Positions 34,231 to 46,028 of a stretch of DNA of 64,000 nucleotides are shown in pieces. The translations under genes were made by a program, and so were the position numbers. Positions within the stretch are counted from its first letter, which is position 1. Each line of letters begins with the position of its first letter. Where the stretch lies: NCBI RefSeq assembly GCF_025766255.1, contig NW_026516769.1, positions 1 through 64,000 of the forward strand. Direction: 5' to 3'. The notes beneath the pieces were generated by a model. That model saw only the letters and a program-made list of their open reading frames with translations. It was not told the origin of the DNA and ran no database searches. The DNA comes from Zychaea mexicana. Lineage: Eukaryota; Mucoromycota; Mucoromycetes; Mucorales; Lichtheimiaceae.

Positions 34231-35497
34231 ATGGGAATCAGAAAGCCATCCAAAAGCAAGCTTCGACGTTTGTCAAAGAGAGCAGAAAAAGAAAACGATG
34301 CAGTAGCACCCGTTGATCAAGTAGCCGATGCCGAGATCGACAGCGAAGACGACGAAGCACCAGAGGCTGTTCCTTTAGAACAAGGTAGTGATGTCCAGGA
34401 CGACGACGACAACGACGGCGAAGGTGCAGACGAAGAACTTGACGACGACGATGAAGTTGACGAATTAGAGTCGGACGAACAAGTGCAAGCGTCAGAGAAA
34501 GAAACGCGCCCTCGAATTAACGATGAGGTATCAATATAACCTATGGGTGTTTATGATTGTTTGAGCGATCAGGGAAGAAAAGGATCGGTGAAATGTGTTT
34601 TATCGAGTGATCTTTATTCTTATTCTTTTATATATAATCAGGAAGCTATGGTTCGAATTACAGACGAATTCAATTTGAAAAAGTTACCCTGGATTGAAAC
34701 AATGACAGTAACCTCTTCGAAACCTGTCGAGATCACCGATATCAACGATGACATGGCACGAGAATTGGCGTTCTACGAACAAGCGCTGGAGGCTGTCAAG
34801 ATTGGCAGAGAAAAGGTGCTGGAAGCAGGCCTGCCGTTCTCTCGACCTGATGATTATTTTGCTGAAATGGTCAAGAGCGAAGAGCACATGGCAAAGGTAA
34901 GATATCGTGAATGTTCGTCAGAGCAAGTCCAGTCCTAATTCACCTTTTCGTAAATCATTCAAGGTTCGACAAAAGTTATTGGATGAATCGGCACAACTCA
35001 AAGCATCCGAGGATGCAAAGCGTCAACGACTTCTCAAGAAGTACGGCAAGAAGGTGCAGGTTGAAAAGCAGTTGGAGCGACAAAAGCAAAAGACCGACAC
35101 GCTTGACAAGATCAAGCTGCTCAAGCGAAGTATGTATACGATGGGCATCGGAAAGGCATATGGAAACAGTTGGCTAAACAAGATGAACTGTGCATTTCTT
35201 GAAACAATAGAGCGGAAGGACGGCGGGCAAGACCTTACTGTCAATGATGATTTTGATATTGCACTAGAAAAGGCCGACAATAGCAGCAGCAGCAAGAAGC
35301 AAAAGACGGGCAAGGGAGAAAAGTCAGTGAACAAGAAGCGAGAGACCAAGAACACCAAATATGGCTTCGGCGGCAAGAAGCGCAACAACAAGTCCAACAC
35401 GGCTGAATCTTCGGCAGAGCTGGGCAACTTCAACAAGATGAAGGGCAAGCCCATCTACCTTGGCAAGGGCAGAGGAAAGGGCAAAGGTCGCAAGTAA
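34231..35497 (+). CDS. EBP2: rRNA-processing protein Ebp2
   Basis: Exons are 34231-34527, 34642-34896 and 34964-35497, giving 361 residues. The N-terminal third is basic (MGIRKPSKSKLRR) and then very acidic with long Asp/Glu runs. The conserved core follows: LPWIETMTVTSSKP, the segment DDMARELAFYEQAL, LPFSRPDDYFAEMVKS, and the basic block LLKKYGKKVQVEKQLERQ with LDKIKLLKR. The tail is Lys-rich with KKRNNK, FGGKKR and a final GKGRGKGKGRK, typical nucleolar signals. Ebp2 acts in the nucleolus in 27S pre-rRNA processing and 60S subunit assembly, with Rrs1 and Loc1 in yeast. Human EBNA1BP2 is the same family. Both introns are GTAAG/GTATC-AG and in phase 0. Confidence 0.96.
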
Positions 35498-36053
35498 GGC
35501 CCCCTTTCCTCCCCTCCTTCACCCACTTACGCACACACACACACACACACACACACGCTCTCTCTCCCTGTCTTCCTGCCACTCTATTAACACTTTATTA
35601 AAAAATTGCATGCATCTGTTTTATTCCTTATTTTGTATTGTACATCTCTCACCCCTTCATTCCATTTTTTGTTGTTTGTTTTATCGTCTGCTACTACATT
35701 AAAAAATGTGTCCTTTTCATTGTACCCGCCAGCCATCGAGTGTTACACGCTTCTGCAAAGTGAGTGTCTCGCCAAATGTCGCCAGGTGTCCCGGGTCAGC
35801 GCAAAGCTAGTGGGAGAACTATGAACCCAGCCTCTCCGTCGTCGGGTCTTGGCCGATCCTGTCTTTTTCTGAGGAGTGCTCATCATGCATCACATATTTA
35901 AATCAGGTAGACTCCGAGCCTTGCTGCCTGCCTGTCTGCCTGCCTACTAACTACAATAACTTGCTTGTTTGACGTCATGCCACTTTTGGTCATCAAACAC
36001 TATATCTCGTCGCTGACGCCCCAACCACTCCTTTTGCACAGCCTCTTCCCTTC
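35498..36053. other. Intergenic region between EBP2 and the sterol acyltransferase
   Basis: It holds the EBP2 3' end, a CA microsatellite, a short GCCT-rich repeat near 35925-35945 and the pyrimidine-rich leader of the next gene. No gene is seen. Confidence 0.55.
35532..35556. repeat. CA dinucleotide microsatellite
   Basis: Twelve CA units plus one base, 35 bp after the EBP2 stop codon and so probably within its 3' untranslated region. Confidence 0.9.
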
Positions 36054-38131
36054 ATGTCACATTCACCAACCCTTTTCAAAAGCGCATTGCTCAAGTCTGC
36101 TGCTGCCCACAGCAGCGATCGCAGAAATCCTGAAGAATCCTCCGACGATGCCGCGTCCATAGCCTCCTACACTTCCGAACCTTCCCTGCAAACGGCCAAA
36201 GAAGAGCTGATTGAACAAGCTAATGCGGCTCCAGCACCTGGATTGCAACGCCCGCCTATTACAAAAACGTTCTCTGTACCGACGACCACGACTACTGCTT
36301 CGTCAGGCAAACATAGCATCACATATCAGCTCAACAAGCACCGGCGGATTCTTTTCAAAGCACGCATGTCCAAGTTTGATATATCCAATCCTGAAACGTC
36401 GAGCGATACGTTTCGAGGATTCTACACTCTATTTTGGATTGTCATGGGAATTTACATTATCCAAAGCGGCGTCCGTTGCTATGAGCAAGAGGGCGTTGTG
36501 CTTAGTCTCGGTTTCTTCCGGCTCTTCTCCAAAGACGGACTGGCGTTGCTGATATCGGACATGGCCATGGTTGCAACGACAGTGACGAGTGTCATGTTCT
36601 CAAAGCTGCTGGTGTGGGGTGTCATTCCATACGAGCCCGTAGGCGTTGTACTGCAGCACGTGTGTCAGACCGTGTTTCTGTTTCTTAACATATATTGGAC
36701 ATTCTGGAGGTAATTGTTGCTATTTGCTATTAATATAACAGGGAGTGATAACAACCGGATGTGTTGTGTTGGTCTTTGTGCGATCCCCATAAATGGGAAA
36801 AAGGGGTTGGTCATTACAACAGCAGAAACTGGTCAACCTTTCTTGTTAGATGGGGATTTGTATACATAATAATAATGCATGTGTATGCTATTTAATAGGG
36901 AATGGCCGTGGGTGCAGTCCGGATTCTTCACGCTGCATACGATTGTCATGATGATGAAAATGCACTCGTACACGAGCCTCAACGGCGAACTGTCTATCCG
37001 ATATAGGCGCCTTAAATATTTAAAAGAACACGTTCCGAAATGGATCACCGAACATAAAGGCGACAACGACGACAGCAGCAAGAGTCAAGAGCTGAAGGAG
37101 ATGGAGACGGAAATGACGTTCCTTGAAGACGAGCTTGTTCATGGCAACGTCCGTTTTCCTGACAATGTCACATTGCTGAATTATTTGGATTATTTATTGG
37201 TACCCAGCTTGGTATATGCGTTAGAGTATCCGCGTACAGACAGGTACTGCCAGAACCTAGATGTTTCGCGCTGCTTCTTATTCAATAGCGATATTCACCG
37301 AGTTTCCTTCTGTTCTCAGAATCCGACCGTGGTATGTCCTGGAAAAGTCTCTGGCAACACTGGGATCGTTCCTGTTGCTCTATGTAACAACCGAGAGATA
37401 CATCTTGCCCAAACTTTACGACCCTGACATGTCTGATTTTCGTGTCATTGTCGAGCTTCTGTTTCCGTTCATGATCAACTACCTGTTTATATTCTATATC
37501 ATTTTTGAGTGTATCTTGAACGCTTTCGCAGAACTGAGCAGGTAATGCGTGTTTGTTGCTGTTACTGCTGTGATAGCTTTGGATCTAACCTGCGATTCTT
37601 TATCTTCCTCACAGATTCGCCGACCGCAACTTTTACGACGACTGGTGGAATAGGTTAGGAGGAAAAGACATTTATTGGGGGGTGGGGGCTGTTAGAAGAC
37701 AGTAGCCCATCTGACAAAACTTGCTGCATTTTACTAGCGTATCTTACGATGAATTTGCCCGCAAATGGAATAAGCCTGTGCATCAATGGCTCCTGCGCCA
37801 TGTCTATGCACAATCGATGGAGTCGTATCAACTGTCAAAGTGGAATGCAACCCTCGTAACGTTTTTGTTTTCGTCGTGTCTCCACGAGCTGGTTCTGGTG
37901 ATCGTGACGCGTCGTGTCCGCATGTATCTGTTTGCTATGCAAATGTTTCAGCTGCCCCTGATTGTCCTTGGCCAACACCCATTAGTCAGAAAGCACTCCA
38001 CCACGGGGAACGTGCTTCTTTGGCTAGGCATGTTTATTGGCCTACCGTTACTTGCGATTTTATATTGTCGCGAAGCCTTCTGGTCAGACGCCATGTTTGG
38101 CGTAGGTGATCAGACCATAGACCATCAATAA
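36054..38131 (+). CDS. ARE2: Sterol O-acyltransferase, ARE1/ARE2 type (MBOAT)
   Basis: Exons are 36054-36709, 36899-37243, 37320-37541, 37615-37653 and 37738-38131, giving 551 residues. A Ser-rich cytosolic N terminus of about 110 residues is followed by many hydrophobic segments. The family signature FYDDWWNS is at 414-421, then the segment FARKWNKPVHQWLLRHVY and the MBOAT active-site histidine in FSSCLHEL (His470). MMKMHSY (237-243) is a further SOAT/ARE marker. The C-terminal half resembles yeast Are2 more than DGAT1. The enzyme sits in the ER membrane and esterifies ergosterol with fatty acyl-CoA for storage in lipid droplets. The 39-nt fourth exon encodes the start of the signature, so the FYDDWWN motif is split from its following Ser by an intron. 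Which of the yeast paralogues it matches cannot be decided. Confidence 0.94.
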
Positions 38132-38339
38132 TAAAATAAGTAAAGCTCTTTGTTATCTCCTTGTTATCTCTGAAAAGAACATAAAAAACGCCGCCATACA
38201 CCGATGCGAGGCGGGTCCTTGCAGAAAAACAGAGCCCTTTTTTTTCGCACGACTTTAGAAAACCGCACGCGTGTGTGCAACATCTCTCTCTCTCTCTCTT
38301 TCTTCTTTATCCCCCTCCCATTCAAAAAGGAAAACCACA

Positions 38340-41068
38340 ATGGCCTTGTATGATCCCAGCAGCTTGGCTAATTTGTCCGAAGTCCGAACAACTCATATTC
38401 ATTTGAACTGGAACATCTCGTTTGACGAACGCAAGATTTCGGGTCATGTTGTTCTTGACCTGCTTACCGTCGCCAAGGTCGATAAGGTCGTGCTTGATAC
38501 CAGCTATCTGGATGTTGCCTCTGCTTCACTTGACGGTCAGGATTTGAAGGTGAATAACACACACATTTAATAGCGTGTCAATGATAACAACAACAACAAC
38601 GTCAAAGAAGAGTGTTGTCCTGAACACAAGCCAAATATATGTTAGTTCCATGTCGCGGACCGTCATCCCTCTTTGGGTTCGGCTTTGACGATTGAATTGC
38701 CGCAAACTGTCGAGCAAGGAACCAAGTTAAAGGTGAAGATTGATTACTCCACTACTGAAAAGTGCACTGCTATCCAGTTTTTGGAGCCAGAGTAAGTTTC
38801 GAGATGCGCAGAAAGGGAAGGGAAAGTATAGGGTGCTGAATGAAGGGCGGCGGGGAGTAGCATTGATCATACATTAACCCTGACGCGAGTTGACAATAGA
38901 CAGACACTCGGCAAAAAGTTTCCTTATCTGTTTTCTCAATGCCAAGCTGTAAGTGAAAGCAAACGGGTCGCGAGGGTGGATCCACTTGGCTGATAAATAG
39001 ACTTTAACTCGAGTTTTCTGATATGACATGCAGATTCACGCGCGTTCGTTTGTGCCCTGCCAAGACTCACCCGGTGTCAAGGTCACCTATTCTGCTGATG
39101 TAACCTCGCCTCTGCGCGTCTTGATGTCTGCTTTGCAAACGTCGCAGGAAGATGTCGCTGGCGGTCTCAAGACCTATCACTTTGTTCAAAAGACGACAAT
39201 GCCCAGTTACCTGATTGCCATTGCTGCTGGTAACCTCGAGGGCCGTGAGATCGGTCCACGAAGCACTGTTTGGTGTGAGCCTGAAATGGTGGAGGCGTGT
39301 GCCTGGGAATTCAAGGTGATTGAATTATTTTCTTTTGCATTATGACCTTGGATGAGTGTGCAAACATAAAGAACCCAACCGCTAAAAGAAACGATATGTA
39401 GGATACCGAGTCGTTCATTGCCACAGGTGAAAAGTTGCTGACAACATATGAATGGGGTCGTTATGATTTGTTGGTTTTGCCGCCATCATTCCCTTACGGC
39501 GGAATGGAGGTAAGGTTTCCCGACACAAAGAGCGATGGGAGCTCCGGGCGAAATGAAATAACACCACTCCCATAAAAAACTATTTTCGCCTTTTTTGTAA
39601 CTAATTTATTTATTTATTTTTTTGCTGATAACAGAATCCATGCTTAACTTTCGTAACTCCTACAATCGTGACCGGTATATAAAAAGAAAGCATCTTGTAT
39701 GTGGTAAAGGATCATAGGGAGACTGACCCGTGGTATTGTCTTTATTCTGTCGTTAGGTGACCGCAGCGCGGTTGATGTCATTGCGCACGAAATCTCCCAC
39801 AGTTGGATGGGTAACTTGGTGACGACCGGTAACTGGGTAACTATGAAAAAAACCTGTTGTGTTGCCCATGGCATATTAGTGCGATTGCTAACGAAAGAAT
39901 AACTCGTAGGAACACTTTTGGTTGAATGAGGGCTGGACCGTCTTTGTCGAACGCAAGATCCTCGCTTACCTGCACGGTGAACTCGAAAGACAATTCAGCG
40001 CTATCATTGGTAACTGGGAATACAATAACGGAGTGTGGATGATAGCTCCAAGCGCGAGATTTTTAATGCGGAATGTATTCTCTAGGCTGGAAGGCATTGA
40101 AGGAAAGCGTCAATTTATTCGGTGCTGATTCCCCTGCCACCATTCTTAAGCCGGACTTGAGCAGTGGCATTGATCCAGATGACTATTTCAGCTCTATTCC
40201 TTATGGTATGCTGTTTCACCTGCCCCAAATTATTCGAGCTATCACGCTATGAATCCTAACAAAAGAATGTTAATAGAAAAGGGCTTCAACCTGTTGTATC
40301 ACATCGAAAAGACCGTGGGTGGACCTGCCGTATTTGAGCCTTTCATGAAGGCTCATGTCGAGCAATTCGCATCCCAGTCTATTTCTACCGAGCAATGGAA
40401 GGCATTCCTCTACAAGTACATGGAAGAACACCACGGCAAGGAAACGGTCGACAAGTTGAACACGATCGATTTTGATACCTGGATCAATGGCAAGGGCATG
40501 CCCCCAGTGGATCCCAAGTTTGACACTACGTTGGCCGATCAGTGCTATGCACTTGCTACGCGCTGGGACGAAGCAAGAAACTCGGACGATCTATCTGGTT
40601 TCGCACCTTCTGATATTGAAAAATTCACTTCTACACAAAAGAGTATGTACATGGATCTGGAAATGGAAGTGGGGGATCACAGAAGGGACAAAAAGAAGGA
40701 AAAGAGCGCTAAACTAACATGTGAATATAGTTGTCTTCTTGGAACGATTAACCGACTGTGAACCTCTGCCACACCGCCTTTTGGCTAAGATGGACGAACT
40801 GTACAAGATGACAGAAATCCGCAACGCTGACGTCCGATTCCGCTGGCAACAGCTTTGTGTGATGGCCAGCTACAAGCCTATATATCCTCACATCGTTGAG
40901 TTCGTGACCGAGCAAGGCCGTATGAAGTTTGTCAGACCACTGTATCGTCTCTTGTACAAGGCTGAGGGTGGCGCTGAGTTGGCCAAGGAAACTTATCTCA
41001 AGCACCGCAAGTTTTACCATCCCATTGCTTCAGCATTGATTGAGAAGGATATCGGACTTAAGGAATAA
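38340..41068 (+). CDS. LAP2: Leukotriene A4 hydrolase-type M1 aminopeptidase
   Basis: Eleven exons: 38340-38549, 38646-38791, 38900-38948, 39034-39315, 39402-39509, 39635-39674, 39757-39836, 39910-40009, 40086-40205, 40277-40642 and 40731-41068. The product is 612 residues, close to human LTA4H. The N-terminal beta domain is followed by the exopeptidase motif GGMEN (262-266), the zinc site HEISH (289-293) and the third ligand in WLNEGW (Glu312), the exact HExxH-x18-E spacing. The C-terminal helical domain follows ([20 protein letters not shown]). The yeast relative is a cytosolic leucine aminopeptidase with epoxide hydrolase activity. Introns are all phase-consistent and 71-125 nt. It follows ARE2 by 208 bp in the same direction, with a CT-rich leader. 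Confidence 0.96.
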
Positions 41069-41403
41069 ATGAATTACGGATTGTATCTATTTTGTATTGT
41101 GAAAAAATGACGATAAATGAGGTAGCAGATACTAGTCTTGTGCGTCTCTCTTTCCATGGCTAAACATCCATGTTTTGATCTTCCAATCCGTTCTGATACT
41201 AAAAAAACAATCTGAGTAGATTTAGATCGCTCGGACCCTTATAAATCATGATATCGTCCCGTTAGATGATTGCTATTAGATAAGTAACTTGATTTTGCTG
41301 GCAATGAAAATACATCGCTATTGTCTCTCGCTTCTATAACCACGCAACACGGGTACAACGCATAATAATATACACAAGCGGCCAATACAGAACACCTTGT
41401 CAA
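41069..41403. other. Short intergenic region
   Basis: It holds the 3' end of the aminopeptidase gene and the promoter of the next gene. No gene or repeat is seen. Confidence 0.6.
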
Positions 41404-42201
41404 ATGGGATTCCGGACCAAGAAAGAGCGAATTGAAAGCAGCACCAATCTGTACATTCGCTTTGTTAACGAGTGCCGCCAAGATCGCCTTCGCGGAAAGC
41501 CACTGTTCCCAATGACCGTCGAGGATCTTTGTTCGTACATCGATTACAAAATTCAGCACTGCAAGTACAAATCCATGCAAAAACATATTTCTGTGCTACA
41601 GTGTCACCCGAAGCATGATGATCATTGGAGAAAAGAAGTGTATGAAAATTTAACGGTTATCAAGAGAATGATTCATTATCGAGAATCAGAAGTTCTTGCG
41701 ACGCGTCCTCCTTCCCCTGTCCCTGATATTGAAGCTCTCTATGCTGGTGTTAACCGTCAGGTCGTGCCTAAACCAACAAGAGGTAAGCTATAACGCCGTA
41801 GTAATCCGGGACACCCGCGTACGTGCTTGGATACGATAAAAATGTGTAGATGCTAACGTTCTATTCGTAAAATAGGGGTTATGATTTCTGCAGTGAAGCC
41901 ACCGACACCATCACCATCACGGCATCAACAGGAAGTAAAAAATAGGGGCCCACTTGCTCTGACCCCAGAGAAAATAGTACAAGCGAAGCGTAAAATTGAG
42001 GATACAGAATATTTGTCGCCGACGAAGAAAAAATGTGTATACAACGGCAGCACGCGAATGATGCAGATCAATGTCAGCGAGTTAGCAAGTAAAGTGCGGA
42101 TCTATCCTGACGTGACGCCAATCCTTCAGCGGCCGCGACCTGTGGATCCACCTCCGCGTAATGTCGTAGTGCTTATCGGAAAGGACCCTACCAACTGCTG
42201 A
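41404..42201 (+). CDS. Protein with an integrase SAM-like N-terminal domain, no catalytic domain
   Basis: Exons are 41404-41782 and 41876-42201, giving 234 residues. Residues 10 to about 95 are helical and follow the layout of the core-binding (SAM-like) domain of tyrosine recombinases: TNLYIRFVNECRQD, PMTVEDLCSYIDYKI, the YKSMQKHISVLQ helix, H-x6-W and IKRMIHYRE. The remainder is Pro-rich and basic with possible nuclear signals (AKRKIED, SPTKKK) and lacks the R..HxxR..Y catalytic domain. Fold similarity is pattern-based, not a database result. If right, it is a DNA-binding protein, perhaps derived from a Crypton-like element. The gene has its own intron and sits between housekeeping genes, so it looks functional rather than a decayed element. 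Function is unknown. Confidence 0.7.
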
Positions 42202-42438
42202 TAAGCCTTCTCCATTTTATTTCTTAAATAGCCCTTATGCTTGTATAATAATGCACAATACCCGCCATCACGTATAATTTAAATAATTGACGTTTTGAAA
42301 CCTATCATAGCCACAATGCATAACGTTACACATATCATTTTGTTCTATACAACGGCCTTTGCCATGATGTGAAGTGGTTATTAACTATTTTGTTGGTATG
42401 TAGACTAGTGTATTATGTAAAGTATGTACAAAGATTAT

Positions 42439-45400
42439 CTAATAAGCTGGCACTATCGCTAGTATCTGCCGTGCATTTCTACGGTAATACGTCTCCTTCA
42501 CACTCATCCACTCGGGTATTGCGAATGGTTTAAAGAAGCCCGTTTCGTCCACTAACGTAGATTCGTCGCTGCTAAGCATAGACATCATGTAAACCCAAAC
42601 TGTGTCAGGATACCGCTTGCTCATCGCACCAAACACCTTAATTGCGCTTTGCTGGAGCTCAACGTGTAACCGCTCATCCAGGTACCACTTGATCTCGTCC
42701 ATCATTTCTGGTATCATAGTCGCTTCCACAAGAGCATGTTCTGCCACCGATTTAAGAGCCAAAAGGATAGCATTGTGCAGGCGATGTACGTAGGAAAATA
42801 TTGAGTAATGATAGCTTTCACTGCGGCCCTGTTTCAACAGTTCCTTAAACTTTGGCCAGAAATCTTTGACACGGTTGGATATGAAGTCGTTGAGCGACTC
42901 TGCAATAGATCCAATGACTGTCACCGCTTGAAGCACTACCATGTTGTCGTCGTCGGATAACCGTTGAATGATATGTGTCCAAGTTTGATTCACAAGAACA
43001 CCGACCTTATCAAGGCGATGCGCTAGTACCTTGGTTCCTGCAGCAAAGAGACCAAGCATCTCGACTCGGAGTTGCGGTGATGATGCGGTCAAAAAGTGGC
43101 GTCCTTGTGTCATGATAGATAAGGTCATTTGCTGTGCTCGCGAAAGAGGTTCGGGTGTATCATCAGGAGGTCTAGTGGGTCCTCCATTTTCATCGTCAGG
43201 AAGCAAATCGTTGGGATCCATCGATGGTGTTTTTTCGTTTTTCTTTTGACGGTCCAGAAAGTACTGCCCAATCTCACCCATAGTGGCTGTTTCGGTAGAG
43301 ACATCGTCCGTCGACGTGTTTGATTCAATCAAGTCACGGATTTCGCTCGATAACTGGGGAACCTTTGGTTGCCGCTGCTGCTCTCGGTTGTCGACTGACG
43401 CGTCCTTGTCAGATTCAAGTAAGGCCACATTTTTTCGATACACCACACGGACAATCTCAGTCAAGACGCTGCACAACTGCGCACATGACCAATCGTCCAT
43501 ATGATATCCCTCCAAAGCGTCAAAAACTTCTTCCACTGTATCTTCCAGGTAATTGATCGTTCCAGGACCTCCGATGCGGATTAGGGCTTTCAACACTAGT
43601 GGCGCGCGTAAATTATCCTCCAATACAGATATCCGTTGTGAGACCATGTTGATAATGTGATCGATATTCTCGACCGCAAGCTGCTGTGCCCCACGCTGAC
43701 CGCAGACAAGCGCAATGGCATCCAGTGTAATCAAAGCGTACGTGTGTATGAAAACATTGGGCGATCCAAGATGTGCCAAAAGCGGATACAGTAGGGTAAT
43801 CAGTTCGTCTTGAACATATTCAGCTTCCACAATACATGCCACGAGGCCCACAATCTGGAGTCCAAAGCAAGTTGCCAAAACCTCAGCAGTCTCAAGTTCT
43901 TTCTTGAGCTTGTGATATTGCCTTTCTCCGCGGACCACATTGGTACGGCTGTTTGTGGTTGGATCGATCACAAGGTTGATAATCTCATGCAGTATTCGTA
44001 ATGCGGTTGCCTTGATATTGGATGCTTCTTCTCGGTCTTCTGCACTGCCCGCTCGCGCAAGCCATTGTGCGCTATCGGTGTCGCTTTCTGTTGCTGATGC
44101 TCCCGAAAGAAGGGAATGTATCATATATGCCGCCTGCGGCTGTACGTCCAGTTCTTGTTCTCGGAAACTGTCCATTAAGAGATCCAGCCAATAAGACAAA
44201 CTACCGTGACGACCGATCACGTTCAGCATTCTTCCAGCTTGTGTTGCTGTACGGTCCGCTGCTAGATATTTGAAGCGGATTTTGGGATATACAAGTGATG
44301 GTCGATCCGGCCAAGTGTCATCGTCGCCGCCGTTGTCGTTTATATTTCCTTTTCCGTCCCCTTGAAATTCAATAAGCTTTGTGCTGTTCTGCCCCTTCTC
44401 CTCGAGGACGTTGATGCCATCTTGATCAATTTTAAATGCAGCCAGCCATGCGTCTAATGTTTTAGTGATGGTGCTATCCAGTACGCCTTGCGCATGACGG
44501 TTACCGAGTATCAAAACATAACCCGTGATAAGTGCCATTGCTGTCACTTTGTCGCCTTCGTCACCACTGATGAGTGTGCTCGGTATATATGTGACGCTGA
44601 CTGCAAGGTTTTCTTTCAAAATGGGTATGATCGTCTGTCCGAACGAGGGGACTTGCATAATGTCGCGAATTTGCAGCTGAGCTTCTGATTTGACCTGGAG
44701 ATATTCGTCGTCAAAATGTAGCACAATCGTCTTGAGTAATAATGACGTGCAATTGTCGAGTGTTCGCGAGCATTTTGTAAGCAACTGACCCGCAAATCGG
44801 ACCATGGCGCGTCTAACCCGCCAGTCAGTGTTGTAGCTGCGGATATCAAGGATGAAATCGAGCTGGCCCTTGATTTTGCTTTTCGACGTTGCATAAAAGT
44901 TTTCGACGAAATCTTGCGTTTTGTCGACGTGCTGCTTTCCTTTAATATGTTTGGTCAGGTCATGCAGAGATTGGATATTTGGTACAACAGAATCAGGTGC
45001 GTGCTCGTCTTGCATAACAAATACAATGACGTTGCCAAGGACATCAAATGCTGTCGACAAGATCTGCTGGTTCTCTTTTTCTTGTTTCTGGTAAATTGTA
45101 CGACCCAGTGCAGAAGTGATGCCTGGCAAAAAGACAGCAACTATATCGATTTCACCAAGCGCATCTAGAGTCAGCGTCGATAGTGCATGCATCGCGTCGA
45201 TCCGTAGCTGCAGCGCGTCTCCACAACGAATGACATCTAACAGTGCAGTAATGCAGCCTGCCATCTGCGGCCGAAACTTGATGTCACGGAGAGCTTGATA
45301 CAGTTCTATTTTGTCCTTGATCACAGATAAGCAGGTAGCGATGCACTGAACGGCGAGATGTCGAATTTCTTCTCCTGACTTGCTGGCGTCCATAAGATAG

Positions 45401-45768
45401 TTTGTAAACAGGATCATCAGCTGCTCCAAAAGCTGTGGCGGTGACGACGCGGTCCAATACGTTTTGTATAAGAACACTAATATGCATCGTAGCCATGCCT
45501 CTACCACGTTGTTGTACGACGAGTCGGCTTGTTTAATCCACTGAAGGACGGGCATAAGCGTTGTGAGGATAAAATTAATCAGGCGTTTATCGCAAATTGT
45601 CTCAACATTGGGTGTCGTGATTAGTGTGTCGCGCAACTGGTTCAGTTGCAATGTAACCGTGCGACTGACTTCACGCGTTGGAGGATTCGCTTGATTGCTT
45701 TGCAGCTCATTACGAATGGACAAGATCGGGCCGAAAAAGTCCAACGTTTCAACCGACGGTCTTGACAT
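42439..45768 (-). CDS. TTI1: TTT complex subunit Tti1 (HEAT repeats)
   Basis: A single long exon of 1109 residues, close to yeast (1038) and human (1089) Tti1. The N terminus FFGPILSIRNELQ, the NFILTTLMPVLQWI helix and the segment EEIRHLAVQCIATCLSVI are typical. The whole protein is alpha-solenoid with HEAT-like repeats, broken by an acidic disordered stretch around residues 810-880. The conserved C terminus carries WYLDERLHVELQQSAI and ends near AIPEWMSVKETYYRRNAR. With Tel2 and Tti2 it forms the TTT complex, which works with Hsp90 and R2TP to mature PI3K-like kinases such as TOR, ATM/Tel1 and ATR/Mec1. It is transcribed divergently from THP3. Confidence 0.93.
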   Translation of the reverse strand: MSRPSVETLDFFGPILSIRNELQSNQANPPTREVSRTVTLQLNQLRDTLITTPNVETICDKRLINFILTTLMPVLQWIKQADSSYNNVVEAWLRCILVFLYKTYWTASSPPQLLEQLMILFTNYLMDASKSGEEIRHLAVQCIATCLSVIKDKIELYQALRDIKFRPQMAGCITALLDVIRCGDALQLRIDAMHALSTLTLDALGEIDIVAVFLPGITSALGRTIYQKQEKENQQILSTAFDVLGNVIVFVMQDEHAPDSVVPNIQSLHDLTKHIKGKQHVDKTQDFVENFYATSKSKIKGQLDFILDIRSYNTDWRVRRAMVRFAGQLLTKCSRTLDNCTSLLLKTIVLHFDDEYLQVKSEAQLQIRDIMQVPSFGQTIIPILKENLAVSVTYIPSTLISGDEGDKVTAMALITGYVLILGNRHAQGVLDSTITKTLDAWLAAFKIDQDGINVLEEKGQNSTKLIEFQGDGKGNINDNGGDDDTWPDRPSLVYPKIRFKYLAADRTATQAGRMLNVIGRHGSLSYWLDLLMDSFREQELDVQPQAAYMIHSLLSGASATESDTDSAQWLARAGSAEDREEASNIKATALRILHEIINLVIDPTTNSRTNVVRGERQYHKLKKELETAEVLATCFGLQIVGLVACIVEAEYVQDELITLLYPLLAHLGSPNVFIHTYALITLDAIALVCGQRGAQQLAVENIDHIINMVSQRISVLEDNLRAPLVLKALIRIGGPGTINYLEDTVEEVFDALEGYHMDDWSCAQLCSVLTEIVRVVYRKNVALLESDKDASVDNREQQRQPKVPQLSSEIRDLIESNTSTDDVSTETATMGEIGQYFLDRQKKNEKTPSMDPNDLLPDDENGGPTRPPDDTPEPLSRAQQMTLSIMTQGRHFLTASSPQLRVEMLGLFAAGTKVLAHRLDKVGVLVNQTWTHIIQRLSDDDNMVVLQAVTVIGSIAESLNDFISNRVKDFWPKFKELLKQGRSESYHYSIFSYVHRLHNAILLALKSVAEHALVEATMIPEMMDEIKWYLDERLHVELQQSAIKVFGAMSKRYPDTVWVYMMSMLSSDESTLVDETGFFKPFAIPEWMSVKETYYRRNARQILAIVPAY

Positions 45769-46028
45769 GCTATTACGTACAAGGACATAAGTAAAAGGGT
45801 CCCTCTAGAAAAGCATATGTTAGAAACTTACAATCTTTAAAAAATAAAATCACAAACAGATCGGTCTAAAAAGCAGCTATTTGTGTGTGCTACGTCGGTT
45901 TTGGCAAGAGGTTGATATTCTGAGTTTAGCAATAAACCAGCAAAACCACGGTTGCTTCTCGCTTCTCTCTTTCGCGCGTGCACCTTGTTTTCTAATATAA
46001 TCGTCCGTCTTGTTTGAAAAGCGAAGAA
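45769..46028. promoter_or_regulatory. Divergent promoter between TTI1 and THP3
   Basis: Only 260 bp separate the start codons of TTI1 (minus) and THP3 (plus), so both genes must share this interval. It is AT-rich, with no clear TATA box. Co-regulation is possible but unproven. Confidence 0.5.

Noticed and set aside
40010..40085. Extra segment [13 protein letters not shown] in the aminopeptidase
   Set aside because: It is a 76-nt intron read through; splicing restores the conserved GWKALKESV.
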